A stretch of 45,071 nt of DNA from Pirellulales bacterium (GTDB taxonomy: Bacteria; Planctomycetota; Planctomycetia; Pirellulales; Thermoguttaceae): NCBI GenBank assembly GCA_016928165.1, contig JAFGLH010000016.1:1-45071 (forward strand). Reading direction: 5' to 3'. Under the pieces are notes generated by a model. The model had not been told where the DNA came from. It did not search any database and worked only from the letters and a program-made list of their open reading frames with translations. Positions 1-8,170 of this stretch are shown here, piece after piece. The position numbers were made by a program, and so were the translations under genes. How positions within the stretch are numbered: the first letter of the stretch is position 1; every line of letters starts with the position of its first letter.

Positions 1-729
1 GACTTATCCGGTCCTGCTTTCCAAGGACGGCAAGCCGATGCAACAGCTCTACACGAATCAACTCGCGCCTTACTTCCGCGCGCCGCACGTTTACTTGGGT
101 TTTCCCTCGCGGTTCATGGAAGGCCGCCGCGCGCTCGGCGACGACAAATCGCCAAGCTGGGAACGCCGCCACAGTACGTAAAGGATTGCACCGACGTCAC
201 CTTAATTTCCACACGCGGCGGAGACGAGTTGAAGCGAACGTTTCTCGAAGCCTTTATCCGTCCCGGACTGGAAACGCGAAACTGGACCTCACGGGCAAAT
301 TACGCCGCGCATGGCATTTTTCAGACTGACCCGGAGGAGCTGTCGATATGTTTGCAACACAACTACGGTTACCCAACCGTTCATATACGTCGCTATACGC
401 TGCGGCCGGACGGCTTCGCCTCGGTCGCCGCGCCGTTTAACGGCGGAGAGATGACCACCAATCTGTTGCTCTTCTCGGGCAATTGGCTGGCGATCAACTA
501 CTCCACATCAGCAGCCGGCAGCATGCGGGTCGAGATTCAAGACGCCGACGGCCTGCCGATCCCCGGTTTCACGCTGGACGATTGCCCCGAGATTATCGGC
601 AATCATATCCGGCGAATCGTAACGTGGAAGCAGGGGCCCGACTGGAGTTCGTTGGCCGGCAAAACCGTCCGGCTCCGCTTCGTGTTGAAAGACGCCGACC
701 TTTACGCCTTTCAGTTTATCTCGAAGTGA
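1..729 (+). pseudogene. 3' part of a secreted glycosidase-like protein, apparently frameshifted
   Basis: The gene enters from outside the window. Frame 2 (bases 2-about 150) reads like a conserved protein (PYFRAPHVYLGFPSRF) and then hits a TAA at about 179-181. Frame 1 from about 150 continues it (QYVKDCTDVTLISTRGGDEL, then TFLEAFIRPG, FNGGEMTTNLLLFSG, STSAAGSMRVEIQDADG) to a TGA at 727-729. The two halves look like one planctomycete family of secreted glycoside-hydrolase-like (GH32/43-like) proteins whose C-terminal region binds or encloses carbohydrate; the family name is from memory and only moderately certain. The frame change fits a one-base deletion near 140-165, so this is either a pseudogene or a sequencing/assembly error. 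It converges on the esterase gene, with only 5 bases between the two stop codons. Confidence 0.6.
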
Positions 730-734
730 CGCCG

Positions 735-2963
735 TCAGTCGCTCTCAAGCTCATTGCCCATCGCATCGACCGGCTGCTCGATGGTGAGTTTCTCGCCCAG
801 CGTCGCCGCCAGATCAGGCAAATCGTAGTGCGTCATGGCGCCGTGGACCGCGTTGACCATCTGGTCTTTGCTGATTCGCTGGTGGATGATGTCCGACCAA
901 GCGCGGAGCGAACGGGAGATGCGCGCCGAGCGGAACAGTTGCGGCTCGAGCGCCGCGGCGTGCAGGGCGGGAATGCCGATGTTGCCCACCGCGATCAGAT
1001 CGACGCTCTCCGGCTGATCCGAGGCGAACCGTTCGGCCGCGTAGCGGGCGCAGACCAGCACGTCTTCCGCCCTCATGCCCACATACGAGCGACCCAAGAG
1101 ATAAGCCAGCGCGGCGTTTTTCCACTCTTCCGAATAGAAACCCTTGCCGCTCGGCGCGGTCTGGCCCGCGCCGCGCAAGTCGACGGCTAGCACGGGCACG
1201 CCGCCAAGTAGAAGCATGTCGATCGGTCCGCCCGGCGCCGCGCCGGCGGATTTGCCCCGTTGATCGACGTAGATCGCAACGCGGTTCGGTTTCGGCTTCT
1301 CCGGCAGGAACAGCAGCGCCGGCAGCGAAACGCCCGGTTCTGGCCGAATCAATAGTTTTTCGATTCTATAAGTTCTCTTTCCCTTTGAGAGAGGGTTAGA
1401 ACCAGAATTCATCCCCTCTCCCTTTGATGGAAGGCTAGAACCCGAATTCGTCCCCTCTCCCTTTGGGAGAAGGCTAGGGCGAGGGCTTTTTGTTGGAATG
1501 ACGGTTGAACCGCCATCCCGGATTTCGCGTGGGTCTGGTGGCGGCAGTGCAACTGCCGCCCCAACCTGTTGTACGATTTCAATCTTCGGTCGAGGCAAAT
1601 CGGACAATTCGCGGATGCCGGCCAGTTGCCGAACCCGATCAATCATTGCCGTCTTGTCTTCCTTCGCCCAAGCGGTCGCGCGAAGGGAGGCCAACTTCTT
1701 TTCATAATCTTCGTTCAAGTCGTAAACGGAACGTGCGCCGGGCAGCGTCATCACCAGGCCGTTGGACAAACACTGATATTCTTTTTCGCCGAGCAGTTCG
1801 ATCTTCGGCTCGACGACGCGGCGGTCCTTGCCCAACAGCCAGCGGCCCATCCAACGCGCCGCGCCCTCGCGGTGGTTGAGATTGAGGCCGTGCTTGTCGT
1901 CGCTTTCGAGGATGTCGAGGTTGGCGGCCAAGCCCATCCGGGTATAAAGCCGCTTGGCGTAGCGGAACGTGTTCCAAGTGCCGCCGATGTCGAAAAAGTC
2001 CTTCGTCGAGGCCATCACCAGCGTCGGCACGGGCGCCCTCATCATTATCCAATCGGCATGGTCCATCGGGAACGTCAACTGGCCGAAGAGGTTCTGCTCG
2101 GAGTCCTGGGGGCCGATAGTGGCCAGCAGCCGGGGGAAACTAGTCAGATAGCAGCTCGGCGCCGCCGCGCGGATGCGGTCGTCCAGGGCCATCAGATAAG
2201 CGGTTTGTGTGCCGCCGCCGCTGCATCCGGCGCAGCCGATCCGACGCGGATCGACCTCCGAGTGGGATTGCAGGTAGTCGATCGCGCGGATGCCGTCCCA
2301 TATCTCGAAGCGGGCGGTATTTTGCCCCAGCAGCACGCAGCCGACGCCGACCATTATGTGGCCTTTGACGCCCCACAAGTCCGGCCACCCGCCGGGACCG
2401 AGGTATTGACCGCGTTCGCCTTGGTCGATCGGGTCGAAGACCAGCGCCGCCATGCCGTTTAGCGCCAGCAGGGCGCCGGCCGTCTGATAAGCGTCGTACC
2501 CTTTAGCGTTTTTCGAGTGTCCGCAGGGGACCAGCACGCCCGGATACGGCGGCGGGAACCGCGCCGCGTCGGGTAGAAACAACAACGCCGTGACGTAGTG
2601 GTTCGGTTGGCTCTGGAAAACCACCTTCTCCACGCGATAGCCCGGACGAGAGACCGTGCCGATGATTATCGGTTCAAGGGGAGTGCGGAACGGCAGACCG
2701 CCGATGGACGCCAAAACTTTTTCCCGCATCCGCTTTTGATAGGCGGCGATTTCCTCGGGGGCGGTCGGCTTTTCGTATTCGTTCCGCCAATTTTCGGCCG
2801 CCTTTTCCGTTTCTCCGAGCAAATAGCGGCGCATCATCTCGCTGGGCGGTCCGTCGCAGATCCGCTCCGGCGGCAGGTCCAGCTCGTTCGCCTTCGCGGA
2901 CATCGAAAGGCCGAACAGCAAAGAGACGACAAACAGCAAAAGACAGATAGTCGGGCGCGGCAT
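735..2963 (-). CDS. secreted two-domain acetyl-xylan-esterase-like alpha/beta hydrolase
   Basis: 742 residues. The ATG at 2963 is chosen because it begins a signal peptide (ICLLLFVVSLLFGLS, cleavage near SAKA); the frame stays open upstream into the TPR gene. The first hydrolase domain (about 95-380) has oxyanion region VPCGHS, nucleophile elbow GCSGG with Ser248, acid Asp322 (STKDFFD) and His358 (DDKHG). This is the acetyl xylan esterase/peptidase S9-like fold, so it probably deacylates a polysaccharide or ester outside the cytoplasm. A second hydrolase-like domain (about 535-735) shows VGNIGIPAL where a GxSxG elbow is expected, so it is probably non-catalytic. Between them, residues 466-531 are encoded by palindromic and tandem repeats that keep the frame. 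The gene starts 11 bases after the TPR stop, so the two probably form an operon. Confidence 0.85.
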   Translation of the reverse strand: MPRPTICLLLFVVSLLFGLSMSAKANELDLPPERICDGPPSEMMRRYLLGETEKAAENWRNEYEKPTAPEEIAAYQKRMREKVLASIGGLPFRTPLEPIIIGTVSRPGYRVEKVVFQSQPNHYVTALLFLPDAARFPPPYPGVLVPCGHSKNAKGYDAYQTAGALLALNGMAALVFDPIDQGERGQYLGPGGWPDLWGVKGHIMVGVGCVLLGQNTARFEIWDGIRAIDYLQSHSEVDPRRIGCAGCSGGGTQTAYLMALDDRIRAAAPSCYLTSFPRLLATIGPQDSEQNLFGQLTFPMDHADWIMMRAPVPTLVMASTKDFFDIGGTWNTFRYAKRLYTRMGLAANLDILESDDKHGLNLNHREGAARWMGRWLLGKDRRVVEPKIELLGEKEYQCLSNGLVMTLPGARSVYDLNEDYEKKLASLRATAWAKEDKTAMIDRVRQLAGIRELSDLPRPKIEIVQQVGAAVALPPPDPREIRDGGSTVIPTKSPRPSLLPKGEGTNSGSSLPSKGEGMNSGSNPLSKGKRTYRIEKLLIRPEPGVSLPALLFLPEKPKPNRVAIYVDQRGKSAGAAPGGPIDMLLLGGVPVLAVDLRGAGQTAPSGKGFYSEEWKNAALAYLLGRSYVGMRAEDVLVCARYAAERFASDQPESVDLIAVGNIGIPALHAAALEPQLFRSARISRSLRAWSDIIHQRISKDQMVNAVHGAMTHYDLPDLAATLGEKLTIEQPVDAMGNELESD
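1373..1568. repeat. in-frame repeat insertion inside the esterase gene
   Basis: Two repeat types lie together within the coding region. One is a copy of the GGCGGCAGT/ACTGCCGCC palindrome (type A; core 1540-1560). The other is three tandem copies, about 39-41 bases each, of a CTCTCCCTTTGGGAG-like hairpin (type B; about 1373-1490), read as three KGEG/KGKR motifs spaced 13 residues apart. No stop codon is introduced. Type A copies also occur near 6184, 9233, 16322, 17102, 21031, 24551 and 32465. Confidence 0.8.
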
Positions 2964-2974
2964 GGTTGGTTCCT

Positions 2975-4480
2975 TTACTGGTTCTCTTCGGCCGTCTCTT
3001 CCGAGAGCAGTTCCCGCCAGGGTTTCTTGGCCTTGTAGCTCTCCAACTCCTTTTTCAAGGCGTCGCCGTGCTCGTGCTTTTCGTCGAGTTCGACGGCCTT
3101 GGCCGACCACTTGACGGCGGAATCGAAGTCCCCGCCCTCGGCGCAAGCGGCGGCCAGCGTGCTGAGGATGTGGGGCAGCTTGTAGTCGGTCGCCTTGCAG
3201 GCCTTGGCGGCCAGTTCGACGGCCCGTTTGCCGTCGCGGATTTTATCGTCGGGCGATGTGGCCAGCACCCAGGCGAGATTGTTGAGGATGCCGGGGTCGT
3301 CGGGTTCGAGCTTGAGTGCTTTTTCGTAATCGGCCACCGCCTCGGCGTGTTTGCCGAGGTTCAGATACGCGTCGCCGCGGCCGCGGAGCGCCTGCCAGAG
3401 GTTCGCATCGACGCTCAAAATCGCCGAGAAACACTCCACCGCCTTGTCGGATTGCTTGTCGGCGTTGTAGAACAATCCCAACTGGAGCAACGTGAGCAAA
3501 TCGGACGGATCGTTCTCCTTCAACTTCTCCAATTCGAGAATGGCCTCGGCGAACCGCTCCTCCTCGGCCAGCAGCAAGGCGCGGGCGCGGAGGGCGGCGA
3601 CCAGTCCGGGCTTGATCTGCAAAACTTTTTCCACGTCCGCCAGGGCCTGCTCCATTTTACCCGCCTTCCGATTGACCTCCGAGCGCAAGAGCAAAACGGC
3701 GGCGTTGTCCGGCTTCACGACCAGCGCCTTATCGAGCACGGCCAGGGCATCGTCGTATTTCTTCAACTCGGCGAGCACCAGCGCCTTGGATTCGTAGGTT
3801 GGGACGTCGTTCGGGTCCAGGGCGATTGCCTTGTCGAGATCGGCCAGCGCCGCTTCGAGTTTATCCATGTCGGCCAGGGCCAATCCTCGGGCGCGGACCG
3901 CGGCGGCCGCATGGGGGGCCAAACGGACGGCCTCGTCGAGATCGGCCAGCTTTTTTTCCGGCGCCTCTTGCAGATTCGCCCGCAGCACCAGCGCCTCGGC
4001 CCGCTCCGGCGGATTGTCGAAGTGCAAGGCAAGCGCTTTGTCCAGCGCTTCGCGGGCCGCTTTCGCCCCTTCTCCGCCCGGCAGCAGTTGCAACCGCGCG
4101 ATCTTCAGGTATGCCTGCGGTTGATTGGGGTCGAGTTTGACGGCCTTGCGGAGGTCTTCCAGGGCGGAGAGCCGCCGCTGATGAAATTCCTCCATCGAGG
4201 CGATGCCGACCATGATGTTGTTGATTTTGTCCTGGGCGCGGAGGAAGAAAGTGGAAGCCAGCAGCTTTTTGGCGAAAGCGGCGTTCGCTTCGTCCAGCCC
4301 CTTCTCCAGCGCGCTTTCGATCAGGCGGACGACCTCGTTCAGGTCGTCGATCGAGTCGGCGGTGAGTTTGGCCTCCATGGCCTTGTTCAGGTCTTCCCGG
4401 CCTTCCTCGGCGGCCCCGGCCGGAACGACCGACGCGACGAGCGAAAGAAATAGCGCCGCGATCAGACTCTTGCGTGGCAT
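2975..4480 (-). CDS. secreted tetratricopeptide-repeat protein
   Basis: 501 residues from the ATG at 4480. This start is preferred over a TTG at 4501 because GAAAGGGG lies just upstream and a signal peptide follows directly (SLIAALFLSLVASVVPAGAA). The rest is a run of about ten 34-residue TPR units (for example ALADLDKAIALDPND, AVADYEKALKLEPDDPG), ending in a charged tail with SEETAEEN. TPR solenoids bind other proteins, so a periplasmic scaffold role is likely, but no partner can be named. It is the first gene of a two-gene unit with the downstream esterase. A TATAAT-like box lies 46 bases upstream. Confidence 0.85.
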   Translation of the reverse strand: MPRKSLIAALFLSLVASVVPAGAAEEGREDLNKAMEAKLTADSIDDLNEVVRLIESALEKGLDEANAAFAKKLLASTFFLRAQDKINNIMVGIASMEEFHQRRLSALEDLRKAVKLDPNQPQAYLKIARLQLLPGGEGAKAAREALDKALALHFDNPPERAEALVLRANLQEAPEKKLADLDEAVRLAPHAAAAVRARGLALADMDKLEAALADLDKAIALDPNDVPTYESKALVLAELKKYDDALAVLDKALVVKPDNAAVLLLRSEVNRKAGKMEQALADVEKVLQIKPGLVAALRARALLLAEEERFAEAILELEKLKENDPSDLLTLLQLGLFYNADKQSDKAVECFSAILSVDANLWQALRGRGDAYLNLGKHAEAVADYEKALKLEPDDPGILNNLAWVLATSPDDKIRDGKRAVELAAKACKATDYKLPHILSTLAAACAEGGDFDSAVKWSAKAVELDEKHEHGDALKKELESYKAKKPWRELLSEETAEENQ

Positions 4481-4525
4481 GAATACGCCCCTTTCAATCA
4501 ATTAAAGCCGACAACCAAAACGCGC

Positions 4526-4554
4526 ATTATAACGTTTTCCGGCTTTGAATAACA
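4526..4554 (-). promoter_or_regulatory. possible promoter of the TPR/esterase operon
   Basis: A perfect TATAAT on the minus strand at 4531-4526 would place a start about 40 bases before the TPR ATG. The -35 region (about 4547-4554) is weak, so the call rests mainly on the -10 box and its position. Confidence 0.35.
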
Positions 4555-4558
4555 GAAG

Positions 4559-4625
4559 GCAACCGTTCACCGGGGACTGCCCCGATTTTCGCGGTTCACG
4601 GCGAAAATGGGACTGTCCCCCTCGG
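4559..4625. repeat. truncated copy of the GTAA-type miniature transposon
   Basis: Begins GCAACCGTTCAC, one mismatch to the terminal repeat of the intact elements at 8227 and 32669. It continues with the GGGGACTG...CCCCGATTTTCGCGGTT hairpin shared with 6692, 25789 and 32750. The other terminal repeat is absent. Confidence 0.7.
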
Positions 4626-4938
4626 CCCGCTCTCTCTCCCGTTGGCTCATCGACTCGATTAAAGCGTCGATCACCTTCTTCGGCTGGGAAAATAGCAAAT
4701 GGTGGTCGTTCAAGTAACCGTAGGGTGGGTCGAGGTCACGCATAACATTGGTGGGATAGCGCAGACCATTCAACCGTCGTGCAACGTATGGTGATTAGTC
4801 ACACCGAGTTGTCGCGACCGAAGCCCCACCAGGACAAAGGTTTGTATGACTCACCCACATTTTGGCGAGAAACGCGCAATAGTGGTCGTCCAAGAAAAAC
4901 TTTGCGTTTGGAATGCAATTCGCCCTCACCCCCAGCCC

Positions 4939-5105
4939 CTCTCCCGCATGGCGGGAGAGGGGAACAGCAGTCGACAAGCGCTCTCCCGCATGGCGGGAGA
5001 GGGGAACAGCAGTCGACAAGCGCTCTCCCGCATGGCGGGAGAGGGGAACAGCAGTCGACAAGCGCTTTCCCGCATGGCGGGAGAGGAGCAGCAGTTGGAA
5101 AAACG
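4939..5105. repeat. 42-bp tandem array of a small hairpin, four copies
   Basis: Copies start at 4939, 4981, 5023 and 5065. The first three are identical 42-base units and the fourth has diverged. Each begins with an inverted repeat, CTCTCCCGC-AT-GGCGGGAGAG, followed by a conserved spacer AACAGCAGTCGACAAGCG. The sequence ahead of copy 1 (CCCTCACCCCCAGCC) belongs to the same extragenic palindrome. The period and lack of variable spacers exclude a CRISPR array. Confidence 0.9.
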
Positions 5106-5320
5106 CTTATTGACGATTGTAGGAAATATTCCGGTCAACGGGGAGAGCCGTCGGCGGTTTGCAAGGCGGTTTCGGTCCACCATGAAATGAGCATATCGCG
5201 CGGGGCGATAAGCTAGGCTTGATTATTCCGCGAAATCAGGACGATTCGCCGTCGTTTTCAGGAATAACGTCTCATGCCGATCGGCCGCCGATTTTTGTCG
5301 GCCAAGGGGAGGAAAAAGCC

Positions 5321-6148
5321 ATGCGTAGAATGTTCTCTTGCGGCACCGTCGCGATGCTTGCGATTTTGTTTGTGATCGATGCCCATGCCGCGCCTCCGCG
5401 GAGCGGGCGCGGGCGGCCCGGACCGACCCCGAGACCAGCGGTTAATCGACCGGCGCATGCCGCGCCGGCGGCGGCGACCCATCCGCATTCGGTCCCGCAC
5501 AACGCGCCCGGCGCGGTCCGCTATCCCGGTCGCAACCCCGTTTACAAGGTCAATCCCAACGTCAAGCCGTTCACGCCCGCCTGGTACGCTAATCATCCGA
5601 AGGCCTGGTGGTCGACGCACCATTACCGTCCCCTGCGCCCCGTCACTTGGACCGGCGTGTCGGGATGGATAGGGCTAAAAACGGCCCCGGTTCTCTACGT
5701 CTACAACAACGACGGGTTGGAAGAGACCGCCGTCTACGCCGAAGAGGCCGCCGAAGCGGAGAATCCTTTCGCCGCCGCCGAGGAAGCAGCCGACGGGCAA
5801 ACCGAGGGCAAGGAAACGGAGTGGTACCCGTTGGGAATGTATAGCCTCGTCCCGCCCGGAAACCACGACGGCATCGCCATGTTGCAGTTGGCCGTCGGCA
5901 AGGACGGCACGATCCGCGGCACGTATCAGGACGTGATGACCGACGGCGTCTATCCGCTGAGCGGATCGGTGGACAAGAAGACCCAAAAGGCCGCGTGGAG
6001 CCTGGACGCCAACAAAGAGGTCGTCTACGAGACGGGATTGCACAACCTGACCGAGCCGATAACGGCCCTGGTGGTCCGCTTCGGCGATCAGAAGAAACAG
6101 AAATGGACGATGAACCGCGTCGAGGTCGAGGAGCCGACGGACGAGTAA
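5321..6148 (+). CDS. secreted protein of unknown function with proline/histidine-rich linker
   Basis: 275 residues. The ATG at 5321 is chosen for its GGGGAGGA ribosome-binding site 8 bases upstream and the signal peptide that follows (VAMLAILFVIDAHA). After cleavage come an Arg/Pro/Ala/His-rich low-complexity stretch (about 28-75), a segment with AWYANHPKAWWSTHHY and WTGVSGWIGL (about 85-130), an acidic Glu/Ala-rich linker, and a C-terminal small beta domain (about 170-275) with EWYPLGMYSL and DGTIRGTYQDVMTDG. The N-terminal aromatic motif recurs in planctomycete secreted proteins as I remember them, but no function is known. It stands alone, flanked by repeats. Confidence 0.75.
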   Translation: MRRMFSCGTVAMLAILFVIDAHAAPPRSGRGRPGPTPRPAVNRPAHAAPAAATHPHSVPHNAPGAVRYPGRNPVYKVNPNVKPFTPAWYANHPKAWWSTHHYRPLRPVTWTGVSGWIGLKTAPVLYVYNNDGLEETAVYAEEAAEAENPFAAAEEAADGQTEGKETEWYPLGMYSLVPPGNHDGIAMLQLAVGKDGTIRGTYQDVMTDGVYPLSGSVDKKTQKAAWSLDANKEVVYETGLHNLTEPITALVVRFGDQKKQKWTMNRVEVEEPTDE

Positions 6149-6183
6149 CGGCCCTTGGTGGCTTTGATTTGCGTTTAGGCGGT

Positions 6184-6214
6184 GTTGGGGCGGCGGTTTA
6201 ACTGCCGCCCCAAC
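6184..6214. repeat. type A palindrome
   Basis: A near-perfect 31-base palindrome, GTTGGGGCGGCGGTT / AACTGCCGCCCCAAC, between the secreted-protein stop and the rsfS stop. These genes converge, so it may act as a bidirectional transcription end or RNA-stability hairpin. Confidence 0.85.
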
Positions 6215-6233
6215 ATGGTTTTTCGCCGTCGAT

Positions 6234-6608
6234 TTATTTCGCCGATCGCGGCACGCGCTTGGCGCGGCCCCACAGCTCTTCCAGGGCATAGTAGCGGCGG
6301 GTGTCCGGCTCGAACAGATGGACCACCACGTCGCCGTAGTCCAGCAGTATCCAGCGGCTCTCCTCGTATCCCTCGATGCCCAGCCGCCGGTCGCCCATCT
6401 GGTCTTCCAGGACGCGGTCGATCTCCTCGCTCATGGCGTGGATTTGCCGCCGGCTCGTGCCGGTGGCGATCACGAAGTAGTCGAATATGGAGGTCAACTC
6501 GCGGGTGTCGAGCACGACGATGTCGTCCCCACGATTGTCTTCGGCGGTTTGAGCGGCCAACAAGGCCCGGCGCAGACCCGACTCGAAGCGAGATAATGCT
6601 TGATTCAC
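6234..6608 (-). CDS. rsfS: ribosome silencing factor RsfS (Iojap family)
   Basis: 124 residues from a GTG at 6608, preceded by CAGGG at suitable spacing; the frame upstream only translates a repeat. RsfS binds ribosomal protein L14 on the 50S subunit and blocks subunit joining when nutrients run low. Family features visible: the N-terminal helix, DDIVVLDTRELTSIFDYFVIATG with the conserved D-x-x-V-I-A-T-G pattern, SRRQIHAMSEEI, EGYEESRWILLDYGDVVVHLF (broken here only by the repeat-free core), and RRYYALEELWG at the C-terminus. Length matches the family. It is divergent from the nuo operon and shares its 0.5 kb upstream region. Confidence 0.93.
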   Translation of the reverse strand: MNQALSRFESGLRRALLAAQTAEDNRGDDIVVLDTRELTSIFDYFVIATGTSRRQIHAMSEEIDRVLEDQMGDRRLGIEGYEESRWILLDYGDVVVHLFEPDTRRYYALEELWGRAKRVPRSAK

Positions 6609-6691
6609 AATATACCCTGCGGGACCATTCAGTGCCAAAACCGTTATTATACAGCTTGTCGGGCCGTCCACAAATCGGGGGCCGCCGAGGT

Positions 6692-6751
6692 GGACAGTCC
6701 CATTTTCGCGGTGAACCGCGAAAATCGGGACAGTCCCTTGTGAACGGTTTC
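6692..6751. repeat. truncated GTAA-type miniature transposon in the rsfS leader
   Basis: Carries the CATTTTCGCGGTGAACCGCG hairpin flanked by GGACAGTCCC, and one terminal repeat, GTGAACGGTTTC (6740-6751). The opposite end is missing, and no flanking duplication was found. Confidence 0.7.
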
Positions 6752-6918
6752 CTTGTGCCGAAAGCGCGAGCGTAGGCTTCGCCGGATTTTTTTCGATCGC
6801 ATCAAAAGCCCCCGTTGCCATAATATGTTGAGGGGGACTTTTTGTTGGTCTGTATGCAATAGAGAGAGTCTATGGTCCCGCGTACCGTATTAACCACGTT
6901 CCCGCCCCATTTGTTGGG

Positions 6919-6947
6919 TTGCGTTCTCCTTAGTCGCATTGCATAAT
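6919..6947 (+). promoter_or_regulatory. probable promoter of the nuo operon
   Basis: TTGCGT (6919-6924), a 17-base spacer and CATAAT (6942-6947) match the sigma-70 consensus reasonably. Transcription would begin near 6954 and produce a leader of about 190 bases before nuoA. Confidence 0.5.
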
Positions 6948-6974
6948 CCCGTATGTGGGGGCAAAACCCTCACC

Positions 6975-7023
6975 AAGAACACCCTTCGCAGGTTCCTGCC
7001 CCACCTGCGGAGGGTTCTTTTTT
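6975..7023 (+). terminator. leader terminator/attenuator ahead of nuoA
   Basis: The arms AAGAAC-ACCCT-CGCAGGT and ACCTGCGG-AGGGTTCTT pair around a TTCCTGCCCC loop, followed by six T. No plus-strand gene ends upstream, so it sits inside the nuoA leader. GTGGGG at 6954-6960 could pair alternatively with CCCCAC near 6999-7004, which would disrupt the terminator. Confidence 0.55.
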
Positions 7024-7145
7024 CTTGCTGCTTTTTTCGTTTGCCAAGTCGCCTTTCTCTCGGCTCATTGACCCACCCCGCCGCGGCCCATAAAATGCGG
7101 CTGTATTCGCTATTCCACGGCAACGCGGCAAAAGGACATCGACGG

Positions 7146-7634
7146 ATGGATCTCTCGATTTTGCCGATTTCACCGCTTATTTTGCTTGTGGCCTGCGCGG
7201 TCGGGCTGGCGGTCGGGTTGCTGATCGTCGGTCAGGTGCTCAATCCGGTCCGTCGCGGGGCGGTCAAGCGGATGCCGTATGAGAGCGGCATGGACCCGAT
7301 CCACGACGCTCGACGCCGCTTCGACGTCCGCTTCTTTCTGCTGGCGATCGCCTTTTTGGTCTTCGACGTGGAGTTGCTGTTTCTCTATCCATGGGCGGCG
7401 GCGGCCGGGTCAAATGCCGCACGTGAAACGACCGGCGCCGAATTGCCGTCCGCTGTGGCGTCTGACATCCACCATTCATCATCCAACATTTCTCATTCCC
7501 CCGTTCCTCGCCCCGCGCCCCTCGTTCCAAAGTCAAACCGCCGCGCGGTCTTCGCCGGGGCAATGATTTTCTTCGCCCTGTTGGCGGTCGGATTCATATA
7601 CGATTGGCGGAAGGGGGTGTTTCAGTGGCGCTGA
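7146..7634 (+). CDS. nuoA: NADH:quinone oxidoreductase subunit A
   Basis: 162 residues; the ATG at 7146 follows AAAAGGA. NuoA is a three-helix membrane subunit at the junction of the two arms of complex I. Helix 1 is about 8-30, and the conserved matrix-loop motif is [10 protein letters not shown] (about 42-51). Helix 2 contains [20 protein letters not shown] with the conserved Asp/Glu pair, and helix 3 lies at about 135-152. The loop between helices 2 and 3 (about 88-133) is unusually long, low-complexity and Ser/His/Pro-rich where the family normally has around ten residues. Its DNA resembles purine-rich intergenic filler, so an in-frame insertion is suspected. It overlaps nuoB by 10 bases. 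Confidence 0.93.
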   Translation: MDLSILPISPLILLVACAVGLAVGLLIVGQVLNPVRRGAVKRMPYESGMDPIHDARRRFDVRFFLLAIAFLVFDVELLFLYPWAAAAGSNAARETTGAELPSAVASDIHHSSSNISHSPVPRPAPLVPKSNRRAVFAGAMIFFALLAVGFIYDWRKGVFQWR

Positions 7635-8170
7635 GCAAGCAGCTATTGCCCGACGGGTGCGCCGTCACGAAGCTCGACGAGCTGATCGGTTGGTGTCGGA
7701 AGAACAGCCTTTGGCCGATGCCCTTCGCCACGGCCTGTTGCGGCATCGAGTTGATGGCCGCCGGGGCCAGCCGCCACGACCTGGCGCGGTTTGGGGCCGA
7801 AGTGTTTCGTTTCAGCCCCCGGCAGTGCGACCTGATGATCGTGGCCGGCCGGGTGGTGATGAAAATGCTGCCCGTCTTGCAGCGCATCTGGCAACAGATG
7901 CCCGAGCCGAAGTGGTGTATTTCGATGGGGGCCTGCGCGTCGACCGGCGGAGTGTTCGACACCTACAGCGTGGTGCAGGGGATCGACCGCTTCATACCGG
8001 TCGACATGTACGTGCCCGGCTGTCCGCCCCGGCCGGAGCAGTTGATCCAGGCGATCATCGACTTGCAGGAAAAGATACAGCGGGAAGGGACGTTGTTTTG
8101 CCGCGAGTTCGACGCCCCCGAGCGGCAGCGGTTGCCGCCGGCGCTGAGGGCCGAGGGGCGAAAAGTATAG
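7625..8170 (+). CDS. nuoB: NADH:quinone oxidoreductase subunit B
   Basis: 181 residues. The GTG at 7625 is chosen over an upstream TTG (7604) because AAGGGGG lies 7 bases ahead of it. NuoB holds cluster N2, the last [4Fe-4S] centre before quinone. The ligands are visible: Cys38-Cys39 (ATACCGIE), Cys104 (MGACAS) and Cys133 (VPGCPPRPE). The motif DLMIVAGRV and length fit the family. The stop codon TAG is the first part of a palindromic element shared with the nuoF stop. A miniature transposon and a small membrane-protein gene separate it from nuoC. Confidence 0.96.
   Translation: MALSKQLLPDGCAVTKLDELIGWCRKNSLWPMPFATACCGIELMAAGASRHDLARFGAEVFRFSPRQCDLMIVAGRVVMKMLPVLQRIWQQMPEPKWCISMGACASTGGVFDTYSVVQGIDRFIPVDMYVPGCPPRPEQLIQAIIDLQEKIQREGTLFCREFDAPERQRLPPALRAEGRKV

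Larger units (their letters stand above)
4502..5320. other. 0.8 kb gap made largely of repeats
   Basis: It contains the TPR promoter, a truncated miniature transposon (4559-4625), half of a GTAGGGTGGGTCGAG-type element (about 4721-4737) and the 42-bp tandem array (4939-5105). Minus-strand frames at 4632-4713 read NDHHLLFSQPKKVIDALIE, reminiscent of an alpha/beta-hydrolase C-terminus, but too short to call a gene. I see no convincing coding sequence or RNA gene. Confidence 0.6.
6609..7145. other. divergent regulatory region between rsfS and nuoA
   Basis: No gene is seen in this 537-base gap. It holds a truncated miniature transposon (6692-6751), a sigma-70-like promoter facing nuoA (6919-6947), and a strong hairpin with a T-run (6975-7023) ahead of nuoA. 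Confidence 0.6.

Noticed and set aside
4939-5105. Possible CRISPR array
   Set aside because: The repeat unit has a fixed, identical spacer and a 42-bp period; there are no variable spacers and no cas genes.
4567-5216. Several 66-145 codon frames on both strands
   Set aside because: They translate the tandem array and transposon fragment; only NDHHLLFSQPKKVIDALIE (4632-4713, minus) hints at a decayed hydrolase end, too weak to call.
6609-6821. 71-codon N-terminal extension of RsfS
   Set aside because: It reads through a transposon fragment, and family length fits the GTG at 6608.
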